A stretch of 32,196 nucleotides of DNA, from assembly GCA_025362135.1 (NCBI GenBank), contig JANYHZ010000074.1, positions 1-32,196 on the forward strand, read 5' to 3'. The translations under genes and the position numbers were made by a program. Positions 1 to 9,615 of the stretch are shown piece by piece. The notes beneath the pieces are model-generated. The model had not been told where the DNA came from. It did not search any database and saw only the letters and a list, made by a program, of their open reading frames with translations. Origin of the DNA: Betaproteobacteria bacterium. GTDB lineage: Bacteria; Pseudomonadota; Gammaproteobacteria; Burkholderiales; Usitatibacteraceae. Position 1 is the first letter of the stretch. Every line of letters starts with the position of its first letter.

Positions 1-106
1 CAGTGCGCAGCGGGGCGCAGCCGAACTTCGTGTGGCGAAAGACTGATTGCACGGTCGAAGGTGTAATGCGTTTTATGGTGTAGTGCGACACGGATGGTCA
101 TGTCGA

Positions 107-841
107 CTATTCCATCCAGTCGGGATCGGGCAATTCGCCAAACACCCGTCGCAATCCACCGCCCCATCGCTGCCGCAACATCGAAAAATATGGGTCACCC
201 TCGCGTATGCGTTGCTGGACGCCCACGCGCAGCGAGTCTCGCGGGTACCAAAGCATGTCGATGGGGAGGCCAACAGAAATGTTTGATTTGATCGTGGAAT
301 CAAATGAAATCAACACACACTTCGCCGCTTCTTTTTGTGGTGTACCAGGCGTGAGCACGCGGTCGAGTATGGGCTTGCCGTATTTGGCTTCGCCCAATTG
401 AAAGTAGGGGGTTTCATCCGACGCTTCGATGAAGTTGCCCTGAGAATAGATATGGAACAGTCGCTCGTCCTCACCGGAGATTTGCCCGCCGACGATGATA
501 TTTGCCGACGCTTCTATCCCGCTTTGCATCAGCATCTTCCCGTCACGCTGCTGCATCTCGCGAAGCGCATCGCCCGCGAGGGCCGCGACATCGAACATCG
601 AGGTGACCGACCAGATGGTACTTTCACCTTGTGGCGCTTTTTGGTGGCGGTCGAGAATATTGATTACACCTTGCGTGATGGCCAGATTGCCGCTGGACAA
701 CAATACGATGACACGGTCTCCGGGTTTTTCGTAGACGCGCATTTTGCAAAAAGTTGCGATATGGTCCACGCCTGCATTGGTGCGGGAATCGGACGCAAAA
801 ATCATCCCTGAGTCCAGGCGCAGGGCCACGCAATAAGTCAT
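107..841 (-). CDS. Anbu-type bacterial proteasome homologue (Ntn hydrolase)
   Basis: ORF of 244 aa beginning MTYCVALRLDSGMIFASDSRTNAGVDHI; Thr directly after Met1 (expected N-terminal nucleophile); adjacent to alpha-E and ATP-grasp genes, the known Anbu neighbours. Confidence 0.9.
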   Translation of the reverse strand: MTYCVALRLDSGMIFASDSRTNAGVDHIATFCKMRVYEKPGDRVIVLLSSGNLAITQGVINILDRHQKAPQGESTIWSVTSMFDVAALAGDALREMQQRDGKMLMQSGIEASANIIVGGQISGEDERLFHIYSQGNFIEASDETPYFQLGEAKYGKPILDRVLTPGTPQKEAAKCVLISFDSTIKSNISVGLPIDMLWYPRDSLRVGVQQRIREGDPYFSMLRQRWGGGLRRVFGELPDPDWME

Positions 842-862
842 TTCAAGTTCTCCAGACGCAAA

Positions 863-1828
863 TTATTCTTCTGTTGCTACCGCGACGACTTCAGGGGCAA
901 AAAAGGACTCGTTGATCTCTTCGCCCAGACGATCCGTTGCTTCCAGGAACTCGGTCAGGTACTCGTGCAGTCCGGTATGGAAAATGTTGCTTATACGGCC
1001 AAATTGAAGCGCCGCATAGATCTCGCCTGCCAGGCGTGTGGCTTCCGCCGAAGACCGGTTTTGCACCTCACAGAGTATTCTGTAAACATCGTGCATGCAA
1101 AAATGCAGCGAACGCGGAATATCCACCCGTAGGATCAATAGCTCGGCAATGCGTACCGGCGTGACCGCGTCGCGATACACTTTACGATACGATTCGTACG
1201 CCGAAACGGAGCGCAGCACGGCAGACCACTGGTAATAATCTACGGCACCTCCGACATCTTCAACGCTGGGTAGCAACACGTGGTACTTTACGTCCAGCAT
1301 GCGTGCCGTATTATCGGCGCGTTCCATGTAGGTGCCGAGACGATGAAACTGGAACGCCTCATCGCGGCGCATAGTGCCGAAGGTCACGCCGCGATATAGA
1401 TGAGAGCGTTCCTTTACCCACTCGAAGAACGTAGAAATGCCGCGCGCATACAGGCGGTCTTCATCCATATTTTGCATTTCAAGCCAGGTGGAATTGAGTA
1501 CCTCCCACATTTCGCTGGTGATTGAACCGCGTACGGCGCGCGCGTTTTCGCGGGCCTGCTTGGCGCAGTTGTAGATCGACGAAGGGTTTTCGGCGTCCAA
1601 CGCCATGAAGTGCAGCACTTCCTTGGCACACACGATGGAATGGCGTCCGCTGAACGGAAACAGCGTGCCTGTGATGTTCAGTGGCGCGAACCATTCCTGG
1701 TCCTGCAAGTCAGGATCTTTGGTCAACAATGACATGCGATACGCCACGTCGAGAATGCGCGCCGTATTCTCGGCACGCTCTACGTTCCGCGACATCCAAT
1801 AAAGAGTCGATGCTGTGCGGCTTAGCAT
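863..1828 (-). CDS. alpha-E domain-containing protein
   Basis: ORF MLSRTASTLYWMSRNVERAENTARILDV..., characteristic alpha-E family N-terminus; 1-nt spacing to the upstream ATP-grasp gene. Confidence 0.9.
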   Translation of the reverse strand: MLSRTASTLYWMSRNVERAENTARILDVAYRMSLLTKDPDLQDQEWFAPLNITGTLFPFSGRHSIVCAKEVLHFMALDAENPSSIYNCAKQARENARAVRGSITSEMWEVLNSTWLEMQNMDEDRLYARGISTFFEWVKERSHLYRGVTFGTMRRDEAFQFHRLGTYMERADNTARMLDVKYHVLLPSVEDVGGAVDYYQWSAVLRSVSAYESYRKVYRDAVTPVRIAELLILRVDIPRSLHFCMHDVYRILCEVQNRSSAEATRLAGEIYAALQFGRISNIFHTGLHEYLTEFLEATDRLGEEINESFFAPEVVAVATEE

Positions 1829-1829
1829 T

Positions 1830-3245
1830 TCAGTCCACCACCCAGGTATCTTTGACGCCGCCGCCCTGCGACGAGTTGACCACCAGCGACCCCTCGCGAA
1901 GTGCGACGCGTGTCAAACCGCCGGGCACAAAATTGACAGATTTTCCCGACAGGATATAGGGACGCAGGTCAATGTGGCGCGGCACCAGCCCTTTGCCGAC
2001 AAACGTCGGGCAAGTGGATAATGACAGCGTCGGCTGGGCGATAAAACGCTCCGGTGCATCAAGCACGCGGCGTTTGTAGCGCTCGCGTTCCTCCTTGGTC
2101 GAAGTCGGGCCCACCAACATGCCGTATCCGCCTGACCCTTGCGTTTCCTTGATGACCAAATCGGCCATATTGGCTATCACATAATCCAGGTCAGCTTTGT
2201 TGGTAAGAATATACGTATGCACATTCTTGAGGATCGGCTCTTCGCCAAGATAGAAGCGAATCATTTCGGGCACATACGGATACAAGGATTTATCGTCCGC
2301 CACGCCAGTGCCCACCGCGTTCGCCAAGGTGACTCGACCAGCGCGATAGGCATCCATCAGGCCGGGCACACCCAGCATAGAGTCAGGTCGAAAGGCGAGC
2401 GGATCGATGAAGTCGTCATCGATGCGTCGATAGATCACGTCCACTTTCTGCGGTCCTTGTGTCGTGCGCATGAAAACGGTGCTGTCCTGAACGAACATAT
2501 CGACGCCCTCAACCAGCTCTATGCCCATTTGCTGGGCAAGAAAAGCGTGCTCGAAGTAGGCGGAATTGAAATTTCCCGGTGTCATCAGAACGATGGTCGG
2601 ATTGTCGACGCCAGCGGGCGCAGCGTTGCGCAGCGTTTCCAAAAGCATGTCAGGATAGTGTGCGACCGGACGGATGGTTTGCGCTGCAAACAGTTCCGGA
2701 AACAATCGCATCATCATCTTGCGATTTTCAAGCAGATAGGACACGCCGGAAGGTGTACGCAAATTGTCCTCCAGAACGTAGTATTCGCCGTCGGCATCCT
2801 TCACCAAATCGATGCCCGCGACGTGTGCATAAATTCCGCCGGGAACATTCACGTGCATCATTTCAGGGCGAAACTGGGTGTTCCCGGTTACCTTTTCGGA
2901 CGGCACTTTTCCGGCCTTGAGTATGTTTTGGTCGTGGTACACGTCATGCAAAAACGCGTTCAAGGCGGAAATGCGCTGTGTCAGGCCACGCGCAATTACT
3001 TCCCACTTTTTGCCAGGAATAACGTGGGGCACGATGTCAAATGGAATCAGGCGCTCGGTACCGGTACTCTCGCCGTATACGGCGAAGGTGATACCGACGC
3101 GGTGAAACATCAGGTCGGCTGCCTCGCGGTTCTGGGCAATTTTTTCCGGCGGCGTTGTGCTCAGCCAGTCAGCAAATGCGGCGTATTGCGGACGGACGCT
3201 GCCATCGGCGGCGTACATCTCGTTGTAAAAGGGTTTAAGCGCCAT
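1830..3245 (-). CDS. circularly permuted type 2 ATP-grasp protein
   Basis: ORF MALKPFYNEMYAADGSVRPQYAAFADWL... with VIKETQGSGGYGMLVGP; partner of alpha-E/Anbu. Confidence 0.9.
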   Translation of the reverse strand: MALKPFYNEMYAADGSVRPQYAAFADWLSTTPPEKIAQNREAADLMFHRVGITFAVYGESTGTERLIPFDIVPHVIPGKKWEVIARGLTQRISALNAFLHDVYHDQNILKAGKVPSEKVTGNTQFRPEMMHVNVPGGIYAHVAGIDLVKDADGEYYVLEDNLRTPSGVSYLLENRKMMMRLFPELFAAQTIRPVAHYPDMLLETLRNAAPAGVDNPTIVLMTPGNFNSAYFEHAFLAQQMGIELVEGVDMFVQDSTVFMRTTQGPQKVDVIYRRIDDDFIDPLAFRPDSMLGVPGLMDAYRAGRVTLANAVGTGVADDKSLYPYVPEMIRFYLGEEPILKNVHTYILTNKADLDYVIANMADLVIKETQGSGGYGMLVGPTSTKEERERYKRRVLDAPERFIAQPTLSLSTCPTFVGKGLVPRHIDLRPYILSGKSVNFVPGGLTRVALREGSLVVNSSQGGGVKDTWVVD

Positions 3246-3397
3246 GGAATTCTTTTTGGTGGGGTGGTTGAAACGTCGCTACCGGTAGCGCCACACTACG
3301 CGTGCACAAGTAACAATATGCAAAGCAACCCCTATGCCCGAATATACCTTTTTTTCCAGCCGTAACGCGAGAGCGCGAGTTTGCTTCGCATAAAATA

Positions 3398-5602
3398 ATG
3401 AGCATGTTGATCGAAGACTCTCAGCGTGCAGACGCAGCCCCGGCCATTCGGCAATTGCTTGCTGGCCGGGTGACTTCAATCTGCGCGCTTGATTTTGTGT
3501 CTGCTGCCGCAAAGGCCAGTGCAAGCGACGCGCGCTATCGACTACTTGGCAATGCGATGCAGACAGCGGCGGTGCTGATCAACATTGACGCCGATGATGA
3601 AACCGTCGCAGCGGCCTTGATTGTCACCAGCATGCCGCGAAGCGCGATTGATTCTGCGAACATCGCGGATGCCTTTGGAACTGGTGTTTGGGACTTGGTC
3701 AGCGGTGTTCTGCGTGCCGGACGGATCGACAGCATTAGGGTCGAATCGGGTGCCGGGCCAAGCGGGCCGGGCCTTGAAGCCATGCGCAAGATGTTGCTGG
3801 CGCTAGCCGATGATGTAAGAGTGGTGCTCATCAAACTTGCCGAGCGCGTGGTGTTCATGCGTTCGGTCACGAAGGCCGATGATGCGACACGACGCGCAGC
3901 GGGTCAACAGACCAAAGACCTGTTTGCCCCATTAGCCAACCGACTGGGCGTGGTAAACATCAAATGGGAACTCGAAGATTTTAGTTTTCGCTTTCTTGAA
4001 CCGGAACTTTACAAACGTATTGCCTCATTGCTCGATGGCAAACGCAATGAGCGCGAAGCTTATATTGGGCGCGTGCTCGACGTGCTGCGTGCAGAAATGA
4101 ATAAGATTGGCATTCGGGGTGATCTTGCCGGGCGGCCCAAGCATATTTTTTCGATTCACCGCAAGATGCAATCGAAGAATGTCGCTTTCGAGAAGCTCTA
4201 CGATATCCGTGCCATTCGTGTGCTGGTGGATACCGCTGCCGATTGCTACGCGGTACTTGGAGTTGCGCATGATATCTGGCAGCCCATAGAAGGCGAGTTC
4301 GACGACTACATTGCGCAACCGAAGGCCAACAATTACCAGTCCTTGCATACCGCCGTCGTCGGACCGGAGGGCAAGACACTGGAGGTACAGATTCGCACCC
4401 GCGAAATGCATACGGCATCCGAGCATGGGGTCGCAGCGCACTGGCGTTATAAAGAGGGTACGGGTCGCAAGACGGTGGCCGACAAGAAATTTGAATCGAA
4501 AATTGCGTGGCTGCGGCAGGTGCTGGACTGGAAAAGGGAACTCGTTGACCAAGTTGGCTTTTCCGAGCAGGTGAAGCAGGGCTTGTTCAACGACACCGTC
4601 TACGTATTTACGCCGCAGGGGAGAGTACTCGATCTGCCCACGGGATCCACCCCGGTGGATTTTGCCTATCATGTCCACACCGATCTGGGCCACCGTTGCC
4701 GTGGTGCCAAACTCGACGGACAGATCGTACCCCTCAATACGAAACTACAAAACGCCCAGCGAGTCGAAATTCTTGCCGCAAAGATTGGGGGGCCATCACG
4801 CGATTGGATCAATCCACAACTGGGTTTTTTGTCGAGCCATCGCGCGCTGGCCAAAGTGCGCGGCTGGTTCCGGCAGGAGTATTTTGAAGTCGATGTCGCG
4901 CACGGTCGACAAACTATGGAACGCGAACTGGCGCGCGCCGGTTCGATTGCACTGGCGCTGGAGAAAGTCGCTGCTGCACTGGGGCACAAAGAGCTGGATG
5001 AATGTTTGTCCGCCATCGGTCGCAACGAGATCACGTCGCATCAAATCGAGGTCGCCATCCGTGAACTGCGCGATCAGTCCACGTCGAAGACTGCGCCAAA
5101 AACCGAGCTGGGAGCCGCGCCTATGCTCGGCATTGGTGCATCGTTGGCAACATCGAAGGCGTCTAGCGGCGTGATGGTACTTGGGGTCAACAATATTGCA
5201 ACGATGGTTGCAAAGTGCTGCAAGCCCGTACCGCCGGACCCGATCATTGGTTTTGTCACCAAAATGCGCGGTGTGACGGTGCATCGCGTCGATTGCGCAA
5301 ATATCGTTTCACTGAATCGGGAGCAGCGCGAACGCTTAATGCTAGCTGATTGGGGTAACACTGGAGACCAACCATTTCTTGCCGATTTTGAATTGGAAGC
5401 TGAAGACAGGCAGGGGCTCCTTCGCGATGTTTCTGAAGCGCTGGCGCACGAACGCGTAAACGTGGTCGGCGTAAACACGCAGTCTCGCGGAAACAGGGCA
5501 TCGATGCGATTCACGGTCGAAGTGCGATTGGCTGAACATTTGCAGCGTGTACTGCGCGCGGTCAGTGATGTTCCTGGAGTTGAAACGGTTAAACGGCGGT
5601 AA
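3398..5602 (+). CDS. relA: (p)ppGpp synthetase, RelA-type RSH protein
   Basis: Synthetase motif GEFDDYIAQPKANNYQSLHT (EXDD-type), TGS domain (NDTVYVFTPQGRVLDLPTGSTPVDFAYHVHT), C-terminal ACT; hydrolase HD motif absent (AALIVTSMPRSAID where bifunctional enzymes have HDxxED). Confidence 0.93.
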   Translation: MSMLIEDSQRADAAPAIRQLLAGRVTSICALDFVSAAAKASASDARYRLLGNAMQTAAVLINIDADDETVAAALIVTSMPRSAIDSANIADAFGTGVWDLVSGVLRAGRIDSIRVESGAGPSGPGLEAMRKMLLALADDVRVVLIKLAERVVFMRSVTKADDATRRAAGQQTKDLFAPLANRLGVVNIKWELEDFSFRFLEPELYKRIASLLDGKRNEREAYIGRVLDVLRAEMNKIGIRGDLAGRPKHIFSIHRKMQSKNVAFEKLYDIRAIRVLVDTAADCYAVLGVAHDIWQPIEGEFDDYIAQPKANNYQSLHTAVVGPEGKTLEVQIRTREMHTASEHGVAAHWRYKEGTGRKTVADKKFESKIAWLRQVLDWKRELVDQVGFSEQVKQGLFNDTVYVFTPQGRVLDLPTGSTPVDFAYHVHTDLGHRCRGAKLDGQIVPLNTKLQNAQRVEILAAKIGGPSRDWINPQLGFLSSHRALAKVRGWFRQEYFEVDVAHGRQTMERELARAGSIALALEKVAAALGHKELDECLSAIGRNEITSHQIEVAIRELRDQSTSKTAPKTELGAAPMLGIGASLATSKASSGVMVLGVNNIATMVAKCCKPVPPDPIIGFVTKMRGVTVHRVDCANIVSLNREQRERLMLADWGNTGDQPFLADFELEAEDRQGLLRDVSEALAHERVNVVGVNTQSRGNRASMRFTVEVRLAEHLQRVLRAVSDVPGVETVKRR

Positions 5603-5757
5603 ATCCGGCACAAGTTTAGACAAAGTCGTTTGACGTCGATCAGGGGCCGCGTGGATTGCACAGGAAAATCAAAGTGAATGATTTTACAAGCGGGCACAAG
5701 TTCACATTGCGGCAGCGGGCGTCCATAGGCTAAAATATCGAACTGTTGCACCTCGGC

Positions 5758-5834
5758 AGGCACGTAGCTCAGCTGGTTAGAGCACCACCTTGACATGGTG
5801 GGGGTCGTTGGTTCGAGTCCAATCGTGCCTACCA
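5758..5834 (+). tRNA. tRNA-Val (anticodon GAC), CCA encoded
   Basis: 77-nt cloverleaf: acceptor AGGCACG/CGTGCCT, anticodon loop TTGACAT, T-arm GGTTCGAGTCC, 3' ACCA. Confidence 0.95.
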
Positions 5835-6201
5835 ACTTCATCCAATTCACAGTCGTCTCTTCGGTCGCTGTGAATACAAAAATGCGGCATTCGTCGCACG
5901 ACTCCCCTCCCACAAATATCCAAGATCAGTCGGTCAACACTACCGCGGCGGATTATCGGCCAAACATTGCCCGCACATTCCGCGCGCGGACGATGGTTGC
6001 TTCGGGACTGCCTCCGGTCGGATGCACACTGCCGACAAAAAAAACCGCAAACAATTGTAAGCGTGCATAATCCAAGATTCGCGCAGGTCGCTAGCAATAC
6101 GGTGATCTGCCGGCAAAAAGCGCGCAATGGTGGTTCTACCACTGAACCACTCGAATACCAGGAAAAACTTTTTTCGTTAAATTCTTATGGGAGTGCAGGC
6201 C

Positions 6202-6984
6202 ATGCTAAAAGGAAAAACGGCGGTTGTTACGGGATCCACGAGCGGCATCGGATTGGGAATCGCGGAAGGGTTTGCCAAAGAAGGCATCAATCTTGTGCTG
6301 AATGGCTTTGGCGACGCTGCAGAAATCGAAACAATTCGTGCGGGACTCGCATCGAAATTTGGCATCAAGGTGACTTACGATGGCGCCGACATGAGCAAAC
6401 CGGAGCAAATCGAGGCGATGATGAAGAAGGCGGCAGCCGATTTTGGTGGAGTCGACATTCTGGTCAACAACGCGGGTATTCAGCACGTTTGCCCGGTTGA
6501 AGACTTCCCGACTGCCAAGTGGGACGCCATCATCGCAATCAACATGTCATCTGCATTTCACACCACGAAAATGGCGGTGCCCTACATGAAGTCCAAAGGC
6601 TGGGGACGCATCATCAACGTCGCATCCGCTCACGCCATGGTCGCGTCGCCGTTCAAATCGGCCTATGTCGCCTCCAAACACGGCATCATGGGATTTACCA
6701 AGACTGTCGCGTTAGAAGTCGCGGAAAAAGGTATTACATGCAATGCGATTTGCCCTGGTTATGTGCTAACTCCACTGGTGGAAAAGCAGATTCCGGATAC
6801 CGCCAAGGCGCGCGGCATGACTGAAGAGCAGGTGAAGAAAGACGTGCTATTGGCCGCACAACCCACGAAGCAATTCGTCACGACCCAACAAGTTGCGGGC
6901 ACGGCGATTTTCTTGTGCAGCGATTCGGCGGCATCGATTACCGGTACAAATATTATGGTTGAGGGCGGGTGGACTGCGCATTAA
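6202..6984 (+). CDS. bdhA: 3-hydroxybutyrate dehydrogenase (SDR family)
   Basis: MLKGKTAVVTGSTSGIGLGIAEGFAKEGINLVLNGFG, NNAGIQHVCPVEDFP, SAHAMVASPFKSAYVASKHG; GGGAG Shine-Dalgarno sequence upstream of ATG 6202 (the longer ORF starts at 6187). Confidence 0.9.
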   Translation: MLKGKTAVVTGSTSGIGLGIAEGFAKEGINLVLNGFGDAAEIETIRAGLASKFGIKVTYDGADMSKPEQIEAMMKKAAADFGGVDILVNNAGIQHVCPVEDFPTAKWDAIIAINMSSAFHTTKMAVPYMKSKGWGRIINVASAHAMVASPFKSAYVASKHGIMGFTKTVALEVAEKGITCNAICPGYVLTPLVEKQIPDTAKARGMTEEQVKKDVLLAAQPTKQFVTTQQVAGTAIFLCSDSAASITGTNIMVEGGWTAH

Positions 6985-7088
6985 TATCAGGTGTTAGCGC
7001 CATCGATCCAGTGGTGCAGTGCCGATCCACTGGGTCGGGTTCCTGAAGGTCAATGCACTAACCGCCCGCGGGCATGAAAGGTTTGAGA

Positions 7089-8270
7089 ATGAAAGCAAAA
7101 TCCCTTACCAAAGCCAAATCGAAAATCAATTCGAGCGCCACAAAGGTCCCTCCCGCCAACGTGTCCAAGGCCGCGATTAAACCAGTATCAAAAAAAGCGG
7201 TAACCAAATCGGCCGCGTGGAGCCCGGCGACAATTTCGGCACCAGCCGTGATCAGAAGAACAGAGCCGAAAATTATCAATATGGCGCTGCAGGGCGGCGG
7301 TGCGCATGGTGCTTTCGGTTGGGGCGTCATGGATAAATTCCTCGAAGATGGACGGGTCGAAGTCGAGGGGCTTTCCGGCACAAGCGCGGGTTCCATGAAC
7401 GCCGTCGTATACGCCTACGGAAAGCTGAAGGGAAACGACGGAGCGCGACAGGCACTTCATGACTTCTGGAAGGCCATTTCGGACGCCGGACAAAAATTCG
7501 CCATCAAGAAAATGCCATGGGATCTCGGAACGGTACAAAAAGAAAATCCACTTCAGGACATGATGAAGTCGATGATGAGCGTGCTCTCGCCGTACCAGAT
7601 GAATCCAATGAACTATAACCCGCTTCGCGAGGTGCTGGAGCAGCAGGTGGATTTCGAGGAGCTCGAACGAAGCAAACTGACCAAACTATTCATATGCGCT
7701 ACGAATGTGCGCACCGGCAAGGTGAAAATATTTCATACACCTGAGGTCACGGCAAACGTGGTTCTGGCCTCAGCCTGCCTGCCGCAGGTTTTTCAGGCGG
7801 TGGAAATTAATGGCGAACACTATTGGGATGGCGGATACATGGGTAATCCGGTGCTATATCCGTTGTTTTATTACACAGAATCGCGTGATGTGGTCATCCT
7901 TCACATCAACCCGATCGAGCGGCCGGGTCCACCTACTACGTCGGCCGATATCGCAAACCGCCTCAATGAAATCACCTTTAATTCGTCGCTGATCAAGGAA
8001 TTGCGTTCGGTTTACTTCGTTCAGCAGTTGCTCGATAACGGCTGGATTAAGGAAGAGCACCGCGATAAATTAAAGTATGTCCTGATCCACTCAGTGCGCG
8101 CAGATAACGCCATGTCTGATTTGTCATCGGCCAGCAAGATGTCGAGCGATTGGGCGTTCCTCACCATGCTCAGGGACCGTGGACGCGCACTCGCCACAGA
8201 ATGGTTGCAACATAACTTCGAACACTTGGGCGTGCGCTCGACGGTAGATTTAAAGCGCGAGTTTTTATAG
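7089..8270 (+). CDS. patatin-like phospholipase family protein (copy 1)
   Basis: Oxyanion motif GGGAHG, nucleophile elbow GTSAG, DGG (YWDGGYMGNP); Lys/Ala-rich N-terminus; ORF track start 7074, likely ATG 7089. Confidence 0.88.
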   Translation: MKAKSLTKAKSKINSSATKVPPANVSKAAIKPVSKKAVTKSAAWSPATISAPAVIRRTEPKIINMALQGGGAHGAFGWGVMDKFLEDGRVEVEGLSGTSAGSMNAVVYAYGKLKGNDGARQALHDFWKAISDAGQKFAIKKMPWDLGTVQKENPLQDMMKSMMSVLSPYQMNPMNYNPLREVLEQQVDFEELERSKLTKLFICATNVRTGKVKIFHTPEVTANVVLASACLPQVFQAVEINGEHYWDGGYMGNPVLYPLFYYTESRDVVILHINPIERPGPPTTSADIANRLNEITFNSSLIKELRSVYFVQQLLDNGWIKEEHRDKLKYVLIHSVRADNAMSDLSSASKMSSDWAFLTMLRDRGRALATEWLQHNFEHLGVRSTVDLKREFL

Positions 8271-8304
8271 TACGCTGATTGTCGCAGCGCGATACTCAAA
8301 ATAT

Positions 8305-8341
8305 AAAAGCGGCGAAACGGTTCAACCTATTCGCCGCTTTT
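8305..8341 (+). terminator. Rho-independent-like terminator after patatin copy 1
   Basis: Perfect 12-bp stem AAAAGCGGCGAA/TTCGCCGCTTTT. Confidence 0.75.
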
Positions 8342-8408
8342 CAATTTTCCGGACAGAGTTGACAGAGTCGGCTAAAGAAAGCGACCGCAGAGAATCGAGG
8401 AGAGCGGA

Positions 8409-9539
8409 ATGAAAGCCAAGAAAATTGCGGCCGTAGCTATCAAAACTGCGCGCAAGACGGGGGCGAAGCGCACCCCTAGCCGCAACGCCAGGAGCAAGCT
8501 GATGAAGCCTGTTCAAGCAAGCGTGAAGTGTATCAACCTCGCGCTGCAGGGCGGCGGTGCCCACGGCGCGTTCGCGTGGGGCGTGATGGACAAATTTCTT
8601 GAGGACGGCCGCATTGAGATTGAGGGCCTCTCCGGGACGAGCGCCGGTTCAATGAACGCCGTCGTATACGCGTTTGGAGCGCTAAAGGGCAAGGAGGGAG
8701 CTCGTGAAGCGCTCCATAACTACTGGCAGGCCATTTCCGAAGCGGGCCAGAAGTACAGCATGATTAAGCGGACGCCGTGGGAGCAAATGTTTGGCGGTTG
8801 GAACATGGAAAGGTCAGTGGCATCGGAAGGGTTCAAACTTCTGACCAGTACTTTTTCGCCCTATCAATTGAACCCGATGAATTTCAATCCGCTTCGTGAA
8901 GTACTCGAAGCGCATGTGAATTTTGAGGAGCTCGTTGCAAGTCGCATGACCAAGTTATTCCTGTCAGCCACCAATGTCCGTACTGGCAAGGTCAGGGTGT
9001 TCAAAACGCATGAAATAACCGCCGATGTCGTACTCGCATCTGCGTGTTTGCCGTTCCTGTTTCAGGCTGTCGAAATCGAGGGAGAGCACTACTGGGATGG
9101 CGGCTATATGGGTAACCCGGCTTTGTATCCATTGTTTTACCACACCGAATCCCGTGACGTCGTAATCTTGCACATCAACCCGATTGAACGTGCAGGCCCC
9201 CCGACACAATCGAGTGAAATTGCAAACAGGGTCAATGAAATCACGTTCAACTCTTCGCTGATCAAGGAGTTGCGGTCAGTCTATTTTGTGCAGCAGCTTT
9301 TGGACCTTGGAAAGATAAAAGACGAGTTTCGCGATGACTTCAAGTACGTGCTGATACACTCGATTCGGGCAGACAACGCATTGGCGGACTTATCTGTGTC
9401 TAGTAAGTTCGCCTGCGAGTGGGATTTTCTGACAATGCTGCGCGATCGCGGCCGCGACTGCGCCAGTGAATGGCTTGGGCAACATTTCGACGATCTTGGG
9501 GTGCGCTCAACGGTTGACCTGAAGCGCGAATTTCTGTAA
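8409..9539 (+). CDS. patatin-like phospholipase family protein (copy 2)
   Basis: Tandem paralogue of 7089..8270 (shared INxALQGGGAHGAF, LSGTSAGSMNAVVYA, YWDGGYMGNP, ITFNSSLIKELRSVYFVQQLLD, LGVRSTVDLKREFL); SD GAGGAGA. Confidence 0.9.
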   Translation: MKAKKIAAVAIKTARKTGAKRTPSRNARSKLMKPVQASVKCINLALQGGGAHGAFAWGVMDKFLEDGRIEIEGLSGTSAGSMNAVVYAFGALKGKEGAREALHNYWQAISEAGQKYSMIKRTPWEQMFGGWNMERSVASEGFKLLTSTFSPYQLNPMNFNPLREVLEAHVNFEELVASRMTKLFLSATNVRTGKVRVFKTHEITADVVLASACLPFLFQAVEIEGEHYWDGGYMGNPALYPLFYHTESRDVVILHINPIERAGPPTQSSEIANRVNEITFNSSLIKELRSVYFVQQLLDLGKIKDEFRDDFKYVLIHSIRADNALADLSVSSKFACEWDFLTMLRDRGRDCASEWLGQHFDDLGVRSTVDLKREFL

Positions 9540-9564
9540 CGCGCCCTTGCACCTGGCAGACGAA

Positions 9565-9601
9565 AAAAGCGGTGAATCGGCTAAACCGATTCGCCGCTTT
9601 T
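9565..9601. terminator. Bidirectional terminator between patatin copy 2 and convergent ADC gene
   Basis: 16-bp stem AAAAGCGGTGAATCGG/CCGATTCGCCGCTTTT with one G-T wobble. Confidence 0.8.
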
Positions 9602-9615
9602 GAGTCTACTTGCGG

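Noticed and set aside
2139-3365. 408-aa plus-strand ORF opposite the ATP-grasp gene
   Set aside because: Antisense shadow of a well-conserved gene; composition (His/Arg/Val rich) is typical of spurious reverse-frame ORFs and no family is recognisable.
5074-5913. 279-aa minus-strand ORF across relA 3' end and tRNA-Val
   Set aside because: Reads antisense through relA and tRNA-Val; contains the common spurious peptide 'GTIGLEPTTPTMSRWCSNQLSY' created by antisense tRNA sequence.
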